Part shown: piece by piece, positions 11,197 to 23,846 of the stretch
Layout: each line of letters starts with the position of its first letter
Position numbering within the stretch: position 1 is the stretch's first letter
Assembly (NCBI GenBank): GCA_009761415.1
Contig: QUOL01000003.1
Coordinates: forward strand, 310,001 to 374,000
Length of the DNA: 64,000 nucleotides
Reading direction: 5' to 3'
From: Sarcomyxa edulis
Taxonomy: Eukaryota > Basidiomycota > Agaricomycetes > Agaricales > Mycenaceae
Notes under the pieces: generated by a model
The model's input: the letters and a program-made list of their open reading frames with translations, nothing else
Told to the model about the DNA's origin: nothing
Database searches by the model: none
Translations under genes and position numbers: made by a program

Positions 11197-14100
11197 ATGT
11201 CTATCCTAGAGACTCTCTTCGGGTCATCTGTCCTAGAGCTTGTCATACCCGACACATCTCTCGAATTTCCTCCAAACACACCTACCGATGAATGGCTTGC
11301 AAAGCTCAAAACCGGAGCTCTGGAGAGGAAGCAGGCATTCTTCGGTGAGTCTCATCCCTCATCACACAAGAACGCCATCTAACTGCCTCAGACGAGCAAC
11401 TACAGTCCATATTGACAGTCCGCATAACCCACCCGACCACAGAATCACCCCCAGACCAAAACCATCCACCACACGAACTTCTATCCTTAATCTCCCATCT
11501 CCAGATATCACTCGAAGCTACGTACATCTCATCTACTCCAACTCCATCCCCGGGACTCGGAGCTCCACATACCGCTCGTCTCTCTGCCCCACCCCGTGGG
11601 TCCCATGGGAGACTCGGTACGCCTCGTTTGGGCGTACATCATCCATCTATATTACCACCCAGCACACCGAATCCTACACCGTCCACGGCCGATGGCGATA
11701 GACGGTATATCAGTTCTGAAGGGACGCTTTTGGTCGCTACTATTTGGGGCCAGAACGCGTCTGAAGAATCTCGGGAAGCATTTTGTTTGTTGTGGTCTTC
11801 CAGGGATCAGGTTTGGATAGCTGTATACAGGTTGTCTGTTACCGTATGTGAGTCAGTCGCCTCCTATCTCACATGAACGCGTCTAATATGTTCTGTACAG
11901 CGTTCCTTCGTTTGAATATTGCAGATCCTTTGTTATGCCTCACAGTATCCGCAACACTACGCGAAAAGCCTCTAGCTGTGACGGGGTCAAACCATCCCCT
12001 GACCCCCATACTCTCAGAACTCGCCTCAGACGCCCTTCCAACCTCTCCCATAGCCAACGGCTCAGATGAAGACCAGCGTAGCTCAGAGCTAAACGGTCTC
12101 GAAGAAGTCAATCTCCTGGAAGGACTAGCTGCAGGCCCGACATTCGCCTTATCCACCCCATCACTACCTTCCTCGCGTCTAGGAGCCGTCACGCGTCAGA
12201 AATTGTTCTCGCTCGCGCCCGTCATACCATCTACCTCACCCCTTCCTTCTCCATCCCCATTAACGGCCGTTCGCACTTCACATCCTACTCTCAGGAAATC
12301 GTTCCGAAAGACTTTACGCACGGTATCGGGATTCCGAGTCCGTATGCGCACCGTCTTCGTTCCGTACGTTTTCCTTCCAGAAACGCACACCTACGTCCAC
12401 GGTAAGGATCCCGACGACGACGACGAGGACGAACGTGAAAAGAGAGAAGCAGGAAACGAAGAACGCACAGTCGTCCTATGCGTCGAAGTCGAGAACTCGG
12501 GCGAATCAGGACCAGGCGTAGGCTTCGCCGTCGAGTCGGTGGATGTGGCTATCGGAGGGGACGGTGCGAAGGCGACGCTTATTGGATGGGGAGATGAGGT
12601 TTTTGGGAAGGGGGCGGAGGAGGGGGCGTTTCCGTTGTTGGTGGGATCGAAGGCGCAGTATAATTTGTTGTATGCTGTTTCGTTTTTGAGGCCTCCGGAG
12701 GAGGTTGATGGGTTTTCGGTTGGAAGGGATGCGAATTCGAATTCGAATACGTCTGGTCTGTCGAGTTCGGATTTGCAAAGGGCTGTTACGATCAACATAT
12801 ATGGGAAACCCTTCGTTGTTCCTCGGGGCGAAGAAACGGAGGGTACGGATATCCTACACACCCCCTCCCCCTCGGTGACGTACCCTACGAACACATTCTC
12901 ATCACGATGGAACTGTATTCTTGATCTCTCTGCTCATCAAGCTCATCCTGCTGGTATGGGTATGGAAGACGATGGGGGAGATGGGGGAGACGGGTATGGT
13001 TATCCTAGTGCGTTACCAGAGCCGCCGTCTCCTTTTCCTTCGGTTAGCCCGCGTACGTCGATGGCGCCAGGATTTCCTGGCTTTCCTGGGAATGCGAACG
13101 GAGCACAACCCGAGGCTGTTGCGGGAAGTAAACGACATACGATCCCGGGGGGTACGGGTATCGTAGCTGCACGGTCTATCAAATCAGCCACGACGGCACG
13201 GCAGAGGGCTTCTACGCCTGTACTGAAACAACGGCGCGAAAATCGTGAGCATCCACCTCTCCCTCTCCCCCTACCTCAACACACGACAACCCCTCCCACA
13301 AACACCAACATAAACAGCAAGGCAAATACCCCAAGTCGACTATACACACCTCCATCCGTCTTCGCGTCAGCGCATATGCCACGATCTCCGACGACGTATG
13401 GTCCGCCGCCTGGGATTTCGATGTCGATGTATGATGATGATGAGCCCGGTGCCAGTGGGTCTGTGTCGTATACCCATGATCAGACTCAACTTCAAACGCA
13501 CACCCAAGTACCACCGATGCCGATGACACCAGCATACCCAGCCTACCCATCTAACAGCATCGTCCCTCCGACGCCGATGTTCCAGACACCGCTTTCGATG
13601 GGTAAGGGGGGTGTTGTGGGGCCTAGTGTTGAGATTCGGAGGGAGAGGGGATTGGGTGTGGGGGGGATGGGTGTGGGGGGATCGCCGCAGACACCTGCGC
13701 CTGTTGTTATAGGTGGTGGGGGTGCGGGTGGGTTTGCGGAGATGCAGGAGTTGAGAGCGGATGATGGGTCTGGGAGTAATCATCCCGGGGAGTCGATTGT
13801 TGTTTCTGTTGGGTTGGTGATTCCTTCTGCGTCGGGTGGGAGGAAAGATAAAGATAAGCTTGACGAAAATGGGAAGGGCAGTGGGAGTGGGAAAGTATCG
13901 TCTTCGTCGGGAAGGCTATGTCCACTGGATTGTTTCACGCTTGATATATTCGTGTTCAACCAGTCGGCGTGGACGAGGAGGTTTGAGGTGAGTTGTCCTG
14001 ATCGGAGGAAGAGGCGACACGGGCATGTGCAGGAACCAGAACAGGGACAGGGTGAGCAGAAGTATGGGTATAAGTATAAGAGCTCAGATGCTGGAGTACT

Positions 14101-14415
14101 TCCTCTTGATAATCGGGTTCGTATTGGGTGCGTTGTGTTCATATTAGTTTCATCGTTAGTATTTAGTGATGAACCTCTGGATAAAAATCTAGTCCTCTCC
14201 GCCCTGCGACGTGTCAATCCGTTCGAATGGAGTTTCTAGCTGTTACTCCGGGTGTGCATACTATCGATACTTTGACGTTGACTGATGTGGAGACTGGATT
14301 TTCGATGAATCTACGGTATGTCTTCGTTTTTGATGCTGCTTGTTCTGGGAAGGTCGATCTGACCATATTAAATGTTCGTAGAGCTGTAATGGATGTCGTT
14401 GTTCATGAGCCTTAG
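11197..14415 (+). CDS. TRS65: TRAPP II complex subunit Trs65
   Basis: Five exons: 11197-11344, 11392-11847, 11901-14127, 14193-14315, 14382-14415, giving 995 residues. Trs65 is a fungal subunit of TRAPP II, which activates the Rab Ypt31/32 at the late Golgi. Family blocks include LCLTVSATLREKPL early, FRVRMRTVFVPYVFLPETHT, and the conserved C-terminal part: FTLDIFVFNQSAWTRRFEVS, GVLPLDNRVRIG, MEFLAVTPGVHTIDTLTLTD and VMDVVVHEP at the very end. The middle, about residues 470-720, is low-complexity, rich in Pro, Gly, Ser and Thr. The two short 3' exons are needed to finish the conserved domain. The second donor was placed before GTGAGT because this alone keeps frame. Confidence 0.9.
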
Positions 14416-14991
14416 GCTGAAGCTTGGTAGGAGGTACCTATTGATGTATTTTGTCTTGTAGCGATGACTTGGCCTGAGTTGTGGTTGATTCAATGATTGA
14501 TATAAAATAATATTCACTTCAGAGTTCAAATTGCGGAATGCACCTGGTTCTTTGACCGTGATGTATCAACGAATGAAATACTCAAGTGCGAGGGTCGCTA
14601 GTTTCCAAGTCGAAGACCGTCGGCGGTTGTTTGCGCGAATGTATAATAGTGGCCAATAGCCCCGAGGCAAATTTATCCTTGGTCTTTGCTTGGCCTTATC
14701 CTACGAAGCGAGCTTCAAGTCGTGTCTGCAAAGTTCGCGACTCTGAGCTCTTTCCGATGCTTTTGAATTTAACTTGGTTCTTGGTGTCTCTGTTCGACCC
14801 TACTCGAGGATCCGAATCCGGAAGTCTCGGAACCCCTATGATAATGGAGCCTAAAGGATGCTGATGTGGAGCTCCTATCTACCTGAGCTCCTACGAACAA
14901 GAATACCGTACTCATACTCTGGCTTGGACGTCTACCGAACGATATCGTCCGTACCTTGAACTTTCCTCCAAGTTGTCCAGAATCGTGCTAC
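14416..14991. other. Intergenic spacer
   Basis: No gene seen. An open frame from 14956 leads into the DUF3292 gene but starts with a non-ATG codon, so the first in-frame ATG at 14992 is preferred. Confidence 0.6.
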
Positions 14992-17446
14992 ATGTCGTCC
15001 CCGATGGCCTCTACGAAGTCTACACCTGTCCTCCCGGCCGTCGACCCCGATTCTGTTGACCCGATATGCGGTAAAGAGCATTCACGAGAGGTCGAAAAGA
15101 TAGCAGGAGAACAACGAGAAATCCAGGGATCTGATCCACTTGGAACGGTAGTGAAAGGTATCGAAGATGATAGACTGTGGGCGTTGTTGAGAAGATTCGA
15201 CAAGGTATGTTGCTAAATTCAACACTCCATGAATCTTTCCTCGATGAATATTCAATTCTCTAGCAAATAACCCATACGTTATCGCCCCCTCATGCTTTAC
15301 CTCTCGGAGAACCGGACCTTCGACGGTCTCCACTTCCGACAGTCCCTTTTGACTCGGATCTCATCAGGTCGAACGTTGAACGGTGTTATGCGACTGTTGG
15401 TATCTCTGGGATAAGATTCGGGAGAGAGATGCAACGATTGATGAGCTGGAGTACAGAAGATAGACGAAGGACGGCTATGTTTTGTACCGTTCGTTCTTTC
15501 ACCTTGAATCATCACACTTGTCCAGCTCGTAATCTGCTTTTCCTCCCATAGGTGTATTTCCTTGCATGGTTCTATCATCTGGCTATCCCACTCATCCTAG
15601 GCCTTGTTATCACGCTCGTCGTTTCTCCTCGATCCCGCTCTATCCTCTTCCCTTACGTTCCACCTCCATTAGGTGTCGCACCATCTGCGACGGACCCGAC
15701 GAATCAGAAAGGTGACGAATCTTTAGTCGACTCTGCCCATCCTCAGACACACAGGTCAAAATCCGAGCAAGTGGAAGAACAGAGCTGGGAGTTCGTCAAG
15801 GTTGTCGAGAAATTCGGTATTAGGGTCTTGATGGGTGGGAGGAGTCAACAGCCGGCTCATAACGTCGACAGTGAGGCCAATTCAGAGAATGAGGAGACTA
15901 CTCGAGACGAGGTTCTTGCAGAGGGTGGCAACTTGGACGAAGGCAATGCTAAAGAAGCGGAGAGCGCAAAAGCTAAGAGGGATGATATGATCGCTTTGTA
16001 TGCAAAGATGATGCAGGATGGACTTGGTGATTTTGCGGATGCTTTTGAACGAGGAGCAAAGTCCGTTCATGCCTCCCTCCCCCTCTTATAATTATTTATC
16101 ATTTGTTTTAGCGCGTTATCTCCTCCTGCAGGCTACCCTCGCAACCAGGCGCGTATCAAAATGGCTGGTGTATTGTTCGCTATCTTGGTCGTCACTGCCG
16201 TCACTCCCGCTGCGGTGTTCGCGCAAGCCTCCTCATTCATTGCTGGCGTCGGTTTCTTCGGGCAACCGCTTCTGATCAGAGCTGCGAATGCGTTCGTCAA
16301 GTATGTTCCAGACTGGCAAGAACGCTTGGACATGAGAAAGTGCGTGCATCGATATTATTCAAATGAACCTATGCTGATCGCACAGATATAGCTCAATTTT
16401 TTCGCAAGTACCCACCGACGCTCAACTTACACTCCACCTTCTCCGTCAAGCTGAACTCGGCTCTCGTCCTCTCCCACGAGCACCTATCACAGCGACATCT
16501 AAACATACCAAAGAGACTTTGAACGACACATCACTCATCGACGAGGCTTCTGAAGAAACGGGAGATACCAATAGTCATTCCAGTGTTGGAGATGGCGACG
16601 AGGCGCATATGGTTGGGGAGGGTCGAGACTCAGAGAGTGGAGGGAAGACTAGTGCGAAGGTGAAGAATGGATTAGTGAAGATTGGGAAGAAGATGGCGGC
16701 CAAGGGGGCGTTGTTGCGTGGTGCTGGGAAGGTGGCTGTTTTACCGGAAGATGAAGTCAAGCCAGTAAGTCAAAGCTGCGAGTAGTATGTTCTCTTCTGA
16801 ACGTGGGTTTTCAGAAAACGAACAAGAAGGCGAAGCTCGCTGATTTCCTTCTGGACCGGGACATGTTGAAAGACGATGGTTCCATCTGGGGTATGTCTTG
16901 TCTTCCCACCGTGCCAATATCTCATTTCTTGAACTCGCCTTCTTTTTCGTTTAATCTAGTATTCCCGGGACGACTCTACAACAAGGACGGGCACATCGTC
17001 ATCGAGACGGACGACTACGAACCAACCATCTCTGCGCGTGTTCTCTTTTTCCCGGAGAACACAGATACGCCGAGTCAAAGTTTCCTTATTGAAGATGTGA
17101 GGGAGGTGAAAAAGGGAGGTGTCAAGCTTCCCAGGTCGGTTTTAGGTTGGGCTGCCGGTGGGTCTTCTTTCTTTCTTCCTGCACGATGTCTTCAATCATG
17201 AGACTGATTTTGACTTCTTTCGCAGGAATGGAGCTGGCTGGGACGAGTCTTGAAGTGAGAATCAAGAAGTCTACCCGGGATCCAAATTATGTGAATGGGA
17301 AAGAGAAATCGTCCTATGTCGAGGAGAAAGCTGTTGATCAGGAGGACGGCGAGGGTGAGATTCTACGGTTCGAAAGTGTCGCCGGGAGAGATCACCTTTT
17401 CGTTAGGCTCATTAGTATTGGGTCTCAACAGTGGGAGAGTTTGTAA
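14992..17446 (+). CDS. DUF3292 family membrane protein
   Basis: Eight exons: 14992-15204, 15264-15488, 15552-16060, 16112-16339, 16386-16764, 16815-16890, 16960-17157, 17226-17446. They encode 682 residues. The order matches fungal DUF3292 proteins: an acidic N-terminus with DRLWALLRRFDK, a hydrophobic hairpin (VYFLAWFYHLAIPLILGLVI), a linker, then a second hydrophobic pair near residues 320-370 (MAGVLFAILVVTAVTPAAVF and following). A basic, disordered stretch and a C-terminal beta-rich domain (FPGRLYNKDGHIVIETDDY ... GRDHLFVRLISIG) follow, the latter resembling a GRAM/PH-like fold. Its molecular role is not established. It ends 59 bp from the end of the convergent gene on the other strand. 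Confidence 0.85.
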
Positions 17447-17505
17447 GAAATGGTTCATCAGTTTCCCTTGTATTAGTATTGAGAATGATGATATCGTTCA
17501 TAATC

Positions 17506-19036
17506 TTATATATGAGGTATGTATGTTGTCCAAGAAACTATTTCGTAGACTCCATGGGGGAGTGCTCTCAGAGAGATAAACGCTTGGACGAGAAGATCTA
17601 AGCGGGCAAAAATGTAAATGATGCCGGGTGTTATGACGAGGATGCGGACTTGAACCGCCCAATGACCATCGGCCCCCTGATTGATAGCCATTGTATAGGT
17701 GACGGATAGAGCTTCCACGAGAGGCAAACAAGTAATTGCGAGCGATGATGTACGCCATAGAATACGCTCTAGATGAGAGGGAAATTCGAAAGACCACGCG
17801 ATGCAGTGGATGACTCCAAAGATCATCGCGATACATGCAACGAGGAATGTCATCTTGGGATCCGGAGATGATGACCCAACGACATATGTATCCCGACTCT
17901 CGGCGTGATACGTAGACACCTTCGTCTGATCCCCGTAGGTGGATCGAGTCAATCCCATCATAGGTAGAAAAATGTTGATGGGGGCAGCATACATTCTTGA
18001 TAATGCGAGCTTCAAACTATGCCAATGCGATAATGTATATGTTATAGACGTAAGGACGCGTCGTATGACGTTCCTGTTGTCTATCGTCCTAGCAGAGAAA
18101 CTTGTAGGCCGGATCGGTGTTGTTGGCATTAATCCCTCCTCAAGTGTTTCTCCGTCTACACTGCTCTCTCCTGCGTCATCGTCTCTACTCTGACCACCAT
18201 CGCCAGCAGTTGCCATAATTTTACCAGTCCCTGATATTTTGTAAACGCGAAAGGAGCGCTGCACGCTGAGAGGTTTATTCCACCAGATCGCATAGGTCGC
18301 GAAGTTCAAGGTGGCATACGCAAGTGTCATGATCTCCAACTCGGATACCGGCAGATGTTTGACTACTCGCGCAATGCACTGTAGTACAAACCATGTCGAT
18401 TGGACCACCACCAACCCTTTGGAAATGAGGTCGCCTTTGCTCCTATCTTGGATTTCCTCTTCTGTGATGCGTGGAAACTCGATGAGTCCACTCCTTGTGA
18501 GTTTCTCTATGTCGTCTGGAAATAGTATTCGGATTGGGGTATCGCCTTCGAAGAGCATGAAACCTCCCATGAGGGCAAAGAATCCGTGCGTCAGCGTCCA
18601 ACCATGATGCTCTAATGGTGATACGAGTCAGAGTCCCAGAGACCTGAGCTAGTACGAATGAGTGAGACTTACTAAATTGCCGCTCATACTTCCTTGCAAC
18701 GATCCGCTGCCTGAACGCCCACAAAATGACAAGTTCCGGAGCGACCAAGGCCATGATCATGGTACGGATACGACTGCAAGCAGTTTTGAGGGTACTTTCG
18801 TACGGGCCAGGGATATTCGGGTGAATCGCAACCCAAGTACAGGAGAAGATCAGAGCGAGGCAACTCTGGACGATGTCCCACACAGTTCTGTCATTTCCCA
18901 AGTCCTTGCAAGATGATGGATCGCCAGAATCGAGTGATGTGTCACCAGAGACAGTTATGTTGAGAAGGGGTGAAGCACATACGCTGTTGACAGAGGAAGG
19001 CAAGAAGTACAAGGCGAAGAGGAGGAATATCGACAT
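17506..19036 (-). CDS. Multi-pass membrane protein, uncharacterised Agaricomycete family
   Basis: Two exons, 19036-18673 and 18611-17506, encode 489 residues. The N-terminus is a signal-like hydrophobic stretch (MSIFLLFALYFLPSSVNS). An in-frame ATG at 19093 is possible, but 19036 puts the hydrophobic segment at the start. Characteristic blocks are FSCTWVAIHPNIPGP, APELVILWAFRQ, GWTLTHGFFALMGGFMLF and YAIWWNKPLSVQ. About four C-terminal hydrophobic segments follow, and it ends ALPHGVYEIVSWTTYIPHI. I recognise the arrangement from many mushroom genomes, where no function is assigned. Residues about 235-260 are an acidic, Ser-rich loop. Confidence 0.8.
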
Positions 19037-19302
19037 GTCTTGATTGCACAGTCCCTTGTCTCCAGTATCATTATATACCGTTTCTCCAGACATCAAACCA
19101 TGTCGGACAGGCTGTAGACATAGGGACGCGTCGATTCTATAGAAGGAGGGAAGCAGTCAGATAAGTATCACGAGCGCTCTAGATCTTGACCACCTCCGTA
19201 GCGGTGTTTTGAGCTTCGTTCAACCTTTTTTACCCTTTTTGAAACCATCACGAAAGAAATAGACTAGTGCAATCCCAGCCCTACTACCTATGGAGGTCCG
19301 AG
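19037..19302. other. Intergenic, upstream of the membrane-protein gene
   Basis: This should contain the promoter of the minus-strand membrane-protein gene. Nothing else is recognised up to the hAT element. Confidence 0.5.
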
Positions 19303-19310
19303 GAGGAGGA

Positions 19311-20048
19311 TAGGGTTGCGGGTAAAACTCAGGCGAGGTAAGATACCTAGTACTTTACAAAGTCGATTTTTGGCCGATGTAAATAACTGTAATTTACAGG
19401 TAATTTACATTTTTCCCACGCTCCCCGGAGAGCGTAAGAGGGCGTTTTTTCTTCCGCTGACGCGTTTTGTAGAGTTCTGAGCACATATTAGGGCTTTTGA
19501 TGTGTGAATGAACTGGATCCAGACTTATACAAGGCAAATCACAAATTTCCTCAAGCAACGGCGGGTCTATGGTTCCCCGGCATATGCCGGTTGTTACCAA
19601 GTTGGTACAAGTCTCGGCGACGGGACTCTTCACATCTGGGTACATACTTATATCTTGGAGAAAATGACTTTAACATTAGTATGTATCTGCAGGGGCCTCA
19701 ACTCAGGACCTTTGTTTCCCCGAAATTTTTTGAGTACAAACCCGTGTAAAACTTGTGCTCTTCAAGCTCCCAGTCGCGTGGCAAGAATTTTGACCAGATT
19801 CTCCCTTGATTGTCTCCCGATATTGTGTTCATATTTTGAGGTCCGTGCACTGTCGGCGACGACTTGAAGACACTCAAGACAGAGTCTGCAAAGGGTCTCC
19901 CTGGCCCTACGCATCCAATCGATGAGTCTGGAGTTATATACATTTTATACATGCCCAATTTAGCCGATGTATAATACCTGTAATTTACAGTAAATTACAT
20001 GGTAAGTTACACTATGTAAATTACACCCGAGTTTCACCCGCAACCCTA
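19311..20048. mobile_element. Non-autonomous hAT-type element (MITE-like), 738 bp
   Basis: The left end reads TAGGGTTGCGGGTAAAACTC and the right end, reverse-complemented, reads TAGGGTTGCGGGTGAAACTC. The terminal inverted repeat is therefore about 26 bp with few mismatches. The element is flanked by a perfect 8-bp direct repeat, GAGGAGGA, at 19303-19310 and 20049-20056. An 8-bp target duplication with TAGGG ends is characteristic of the hAT superfamily. Subterminal regions carry several copies of GTAATTTAC in both orientations, which may bind transposase. No transposase frame is present, so mobility would need an autonomous relative elsewhere. Confidence 0.88.
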
Positions 20049-20056
20049 GAGGAGGA

Positions 20057-20517
20057 CTGTACAACTCTGCACAACTGCCTGTCAACCGTGGGAATAACTC
20101 CGCCACCACGTGATGATCTCGGCTTCATTTGTTCTGGGAGTCCAGAGTCAAACCAAATCCACGTTCTGCTATCTGTAAGTACTTGCTATCCTGAATTCAA
20201 CTAGACCTGAAACCTAGAAAAAGAGTTTGTAAATGTCACTGGAATCTGGACGGAGGTTGGAAGCTTCTCGAGATCTCCTCAGACGAGAAAAACTTGCTAC
20301 ATTTTATCTGCAGAAGGCCGCCTCACGTCGACAATTGGACATAGTGCCGGCTGTTCCTCAATGGGATCGCGCCGTCACATCACCACCACCACTATCCTGA
20401 TCCTCACCATAGGTTGACAGAGAGATATGGTCTCAATTCACCGCTCATCGACTCAGGACTGTATTGATCGGTCTTGTTCTCCTAGGTGTGGCGCACATAA
20501 TGTTCACCACTACTCCT
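20057..20517. other. Intergenic / leader of the 7-TM gene
   Basis: There is a short frame from an ATG near 20234 but no recognisable protein. The stretch probably holds the promoter and 5' UTR of the downstream 7-TM gene. Confidence 0.4.
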
Positions 20518-22050
20518 ATGTCCGCATACTCCTGTTCAACTCTGATGCCTATCACCACATCTCGTGCAGTTCTCATTGGAACCCTACTAGAATCGATGGC
20601 CTATGGTACGCTACAGGCATCCCCGTGTCTGACCAATTCATTCACGACGTTTCTCGACCTCTCACCCTAAGGAGCCTATGTGATGATTTTTATCAACCAC
20701 ATGCAGATATTGTACCGTAGAAGAACCAGACAATGGTCGTTCGTGTACTTGTCAGCGACAAGCGTCTTCCTTCTCGTCCTTATCTCAGCCGTGAGCCCTC
20801 ATCAACGTCCCCTTTTTAGCTCTATAAACTGAACCCATTTTTCTTTCAAAAAGCATGTTCTATTTCAGGTGATAGAGGCGGTTCTTAATCTATCAAATCC
20901 AAGGCGCATGCACCAGTACTCCAGTTCTCGGAATCAACTTGGGACGGGGCTATATATGGGCGTTACCTTAGTGGCTGACGCTTTCCTAGTACGTATGGAC
21001 TATCCTGCAGTTGCCTCAACAAGATTTATCTTTTTACGAAGGTCTATCGCTGTTTTATTATCTGGGCAAGGAGTTATATGATCATTGCTATTCCCCTTCT
21101 CATGTTCTTGACCGATATTGGTACGTGATTCGACATACTCTGCTCACGTAGACGCTCGTCAAACGGACATTGTAGGGTTACTATCGTGGACAATTTGGTC
21201 ACTCGGCCTAATCCGCCGTTCGGATTTGAGAGATGGACAAGCGTTCACACTCGTGCACGCCAGGTACGCATACTCGATGACACTCGCCTTGAATCTTCTC
21301 TGCAACAGTAAGTCAAGCATATTCATTATCCATGTCCATGACGAGTGCGACTCCTCGATCCCTTTATAGTTTTGATAGCTTATAAGATTTGGAAATCTCA
21401 AAGAGCTATGGCAGGGTTGATTCACGGCACACCTCGCACATCCAAGATCCTCAAAATCATCATCGAGTCGGGTGAGTCTCTGATGCGAATCGGTGGATGT
21501 TTGGATCTGACTCATCTGTCAAATATAGCCGCAATATATTCTATTCTCCTGATTGCACTCATAATCACAACTGTCGCCCGATCGTCAGGGATGTTTCTGG
21601 TTTTGATCATGGTAAGCTGAGATCGCAATTCGAACAGAATCACTTGATCTAATAGTATCAATAGACCCCACCTATCATCGTGAGTGTCGGTCCTTGTATC
21701 CCGTTATGCGCTGACATCGATTGAACCCTGGACCCTTCATCAGGGCATAGTGGTGAGTCGTCATTGAGCCGCTGTTTTGCAACGCTTGCTCAATATGTGC
21801 TCAACAGTTTTCGTCGATCATCGTCAGAGGAGTCGGTTCGAACTGTGTCAGCCCCGCCCTTCAGGTGTCCGCACTCGATTTCAACTCAAGTCATCGAAGC
21901 TACCTCAGAACCGTGGCACATACGACTATACAACCCTCAGCAGATTCTCAGAACGAGGCATATCTCGTTCAATCATCCGAACCCTCAGGCTCGAATCCAA
22001 GCTCCCTAGTATACTCAGAAATGCAGTATGCACAACCGTCAGTGTGCTGA
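20518..22050 (+). CDS. Seven-transmembrane-type protein, Agaricomycete family, with microexons
   Basis: Ten exons: 20518-20605, 20672-20790, 20854-20988, 21042-21120, 21176-21307, 21370-21471, 21529-21611, 21665-21679, 21744-21752, 21808-22050, giving 334 residues from this start. In-frame ATGs at 20500 and 20545 are alternatives. The sequence follows a very common mushroom membrane family: LIGTLLESMAYG, LYRRRTRQW, HVLFQVIEAVLN, ADAFLVYRCFIIW, TLALNLLCN, LIAYKIWKSQRAM, IIESAAIYSILLIALI and PPIIGIVFSSIIVRGVG. The C-terminus is a polar tail. Exons 8 and 9 are only 15 and 9 nt, and both are needed to complete the last helix. Function is unknown; a receptor-like role is only a guess. Confidence 0.85.
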
Positions 22051-22137
22051 CGGAGGTCCGACTCACTCCGTCCGCTAAACTCAATCAAGTCCTGGGATGA
22101 TTCGACGATCATAAATCCTTGTACAGGTACAACTGCG

Positions 22138-23846
22138 TCACTCCTGGATTATGGTATACCCTTCTTTTTCCTCTCCAATGGCTATACGCAACCCAGCCCA
22201 TATACAATCGATCAATGCCGATCCATTAGCACAGGCGAAAACCAAAGTAGAAGCGTAGAAAAAGTTGGCATTCCCTGTGCCTTGCGTGAGCCATAAGTGA
22301 TGGAACAACGGAAGCAGTAGAGAAGCGTGTAAGTGTAGTAGCGAGGTTACTATCGGATTCCGGAAATCTACGAAAAATTAGACGTTTGGAAAGAGTAAGA
22401 CTGTACAACAGGGCTTACAGGGATATATCTCGGGGAACAAAACCATCATAGCCAAGAAAAGCCCCGGGTCAGAAAGAGTTGGATACGCCTTGAAGATACC
22501 TAGAATTCCAACGAGGAGGAACGTGGCGTACAAAGGGTCATATCTGATATATAAGATCACCAAGTTAGCTGCGCGTCGAGCTGAAGGCGATGCCACTGAC
22601 TGGAATTTTATGCATATCGGTGCGATGTAAATGAGGAGATGCACCTGTACGAATTGTTCTGATAGCTGATTCTGCGGTCAGAAAGAGATCTGCGTACCGA
22701 GAAAACCATGAGGAAGAAAGGCCGGAAATGATCAAACATTTCTGTGAAGAAATACCACCATAAACCCGGATTTGGGGTCAAGTCCGGTAATGTTAACCTG
22801 GGTTTTCGTTCAGTACGCTGGAGCAGGGAGACAAGAGCAGGATCCAGACTGACGTTGCGCCCCAGGTTTTTGGCATCCAAGTCCAACCTTCAGAAACGAG
22901 CGTCGCAGCAAAAGTTAATACCAGGAAGTATCCTGAAAATTCTACCAAGAGCGGGATTGTTTTGCGTAAATTAGACGCAATCGGCTTTGGCGATGCCAAA
23001 TGAGACAGTGGGTCTCCGACAAGGAGGAGAAGTAGAGGAGCGAGAAGCAATATTGACGACAGTGAGACTTGTACAAGGAAAGCTAGGCAAAGCAATGACG
23101 CCGAAGCGCGACCTGAGAGTATGTCGTTCATATAGTGTACGATCACAGAGAATTAAATGATTACCTTGCGTAGCAAACATGATTGTTAAGAGGGTTAGTG
23201 TGTTGTCCAATGACGAGGTGGAAAGGGCCAGGCTAGGTAAAAGGAGATATGGGTTCACAAAGTGACTGCAAAGCAACAAGATGTGTTAGAAGGATATCGC
23301 AGTCCAAGACAGCTCACCGCAACATCTGTAGAAATGAAAATGAATGTTCAAAGACTTACAACAGAGCTATCAGACTGTCTCTCGTGCTCACGGAAACGCG
23401 CTGCCGAGCCCTCCAGATCTGGATCATTGCCCAAGCTCCAATGGCATCGCCAAGCGTCCACAGAATCGAGGACGCGACGCGCGAATTTGGCATCACAGTG
23501 GTGAAGAGGGAAAGATACAGTGGTGACTGCAAATTGATCAAATGGTGGACAGGCAAATTGTATGTAGGGATCCGTACATGTCGAAAGACACCCCCAGAGT
23601 ATGGATCTATGCCATTATTGAATAGGAATATTCCTTCCTGCACTATATAACTGATATTTGAGCATGCCAGAGTTCGAGGAGGTTTCACAAGTGTTGCGCA
23701 CATCGTAAATACGAGGTCAGTGGTGACGACAGTTGGTGATCGTGTTTTAGAAGATCGGGTATGCTTGTAAATGCAAGAATAAGTCTTCCAACTACCAGCG
23801 TTGGCAGTACAAAGCCAATTCCAAGTGAGGGCCGGTCGACCTGCAT
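22138..23846 (-). CDS. PIGU: GPI transamidase subunit PIG-U (Gab1/Cdc91)
   Basis: Nine exons: 23846-23702, 23642-23578, 23526-23360, 23265-23165, 23112-22854, 22797-22698, 22644-22601, 22543-22419, 22367-22138. They encode 411 residues, close to the human (435) and yeast (394) proteins. It is an ER multi-pass subunit of the complex that attaches GPI anchors to proteins. Landmark blocks are [53 protein letters not shown], and the signature [20 protein letters not shown]. These are followed by [33 protein letters not shown] and [14 protein letters not shown]. The start gives the usual short lead into the first helix. It converges with the 7-TM gene (87 bp apart) and diverges from the MFS gene. 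Confidence 0.93.

Noticed and set aside
12391..14217. Several long minus-strand frames opposite TRS65
   Set aside because: They are antisense shadows of the GC-rich, low-complexity exon 3 and have no family motifs.
14956..14991. Upstream start of the DUF3292 gene
   Set aside because: The extra codons begin with TTG rather than ATG. The first in-frame ATG is at 14992.
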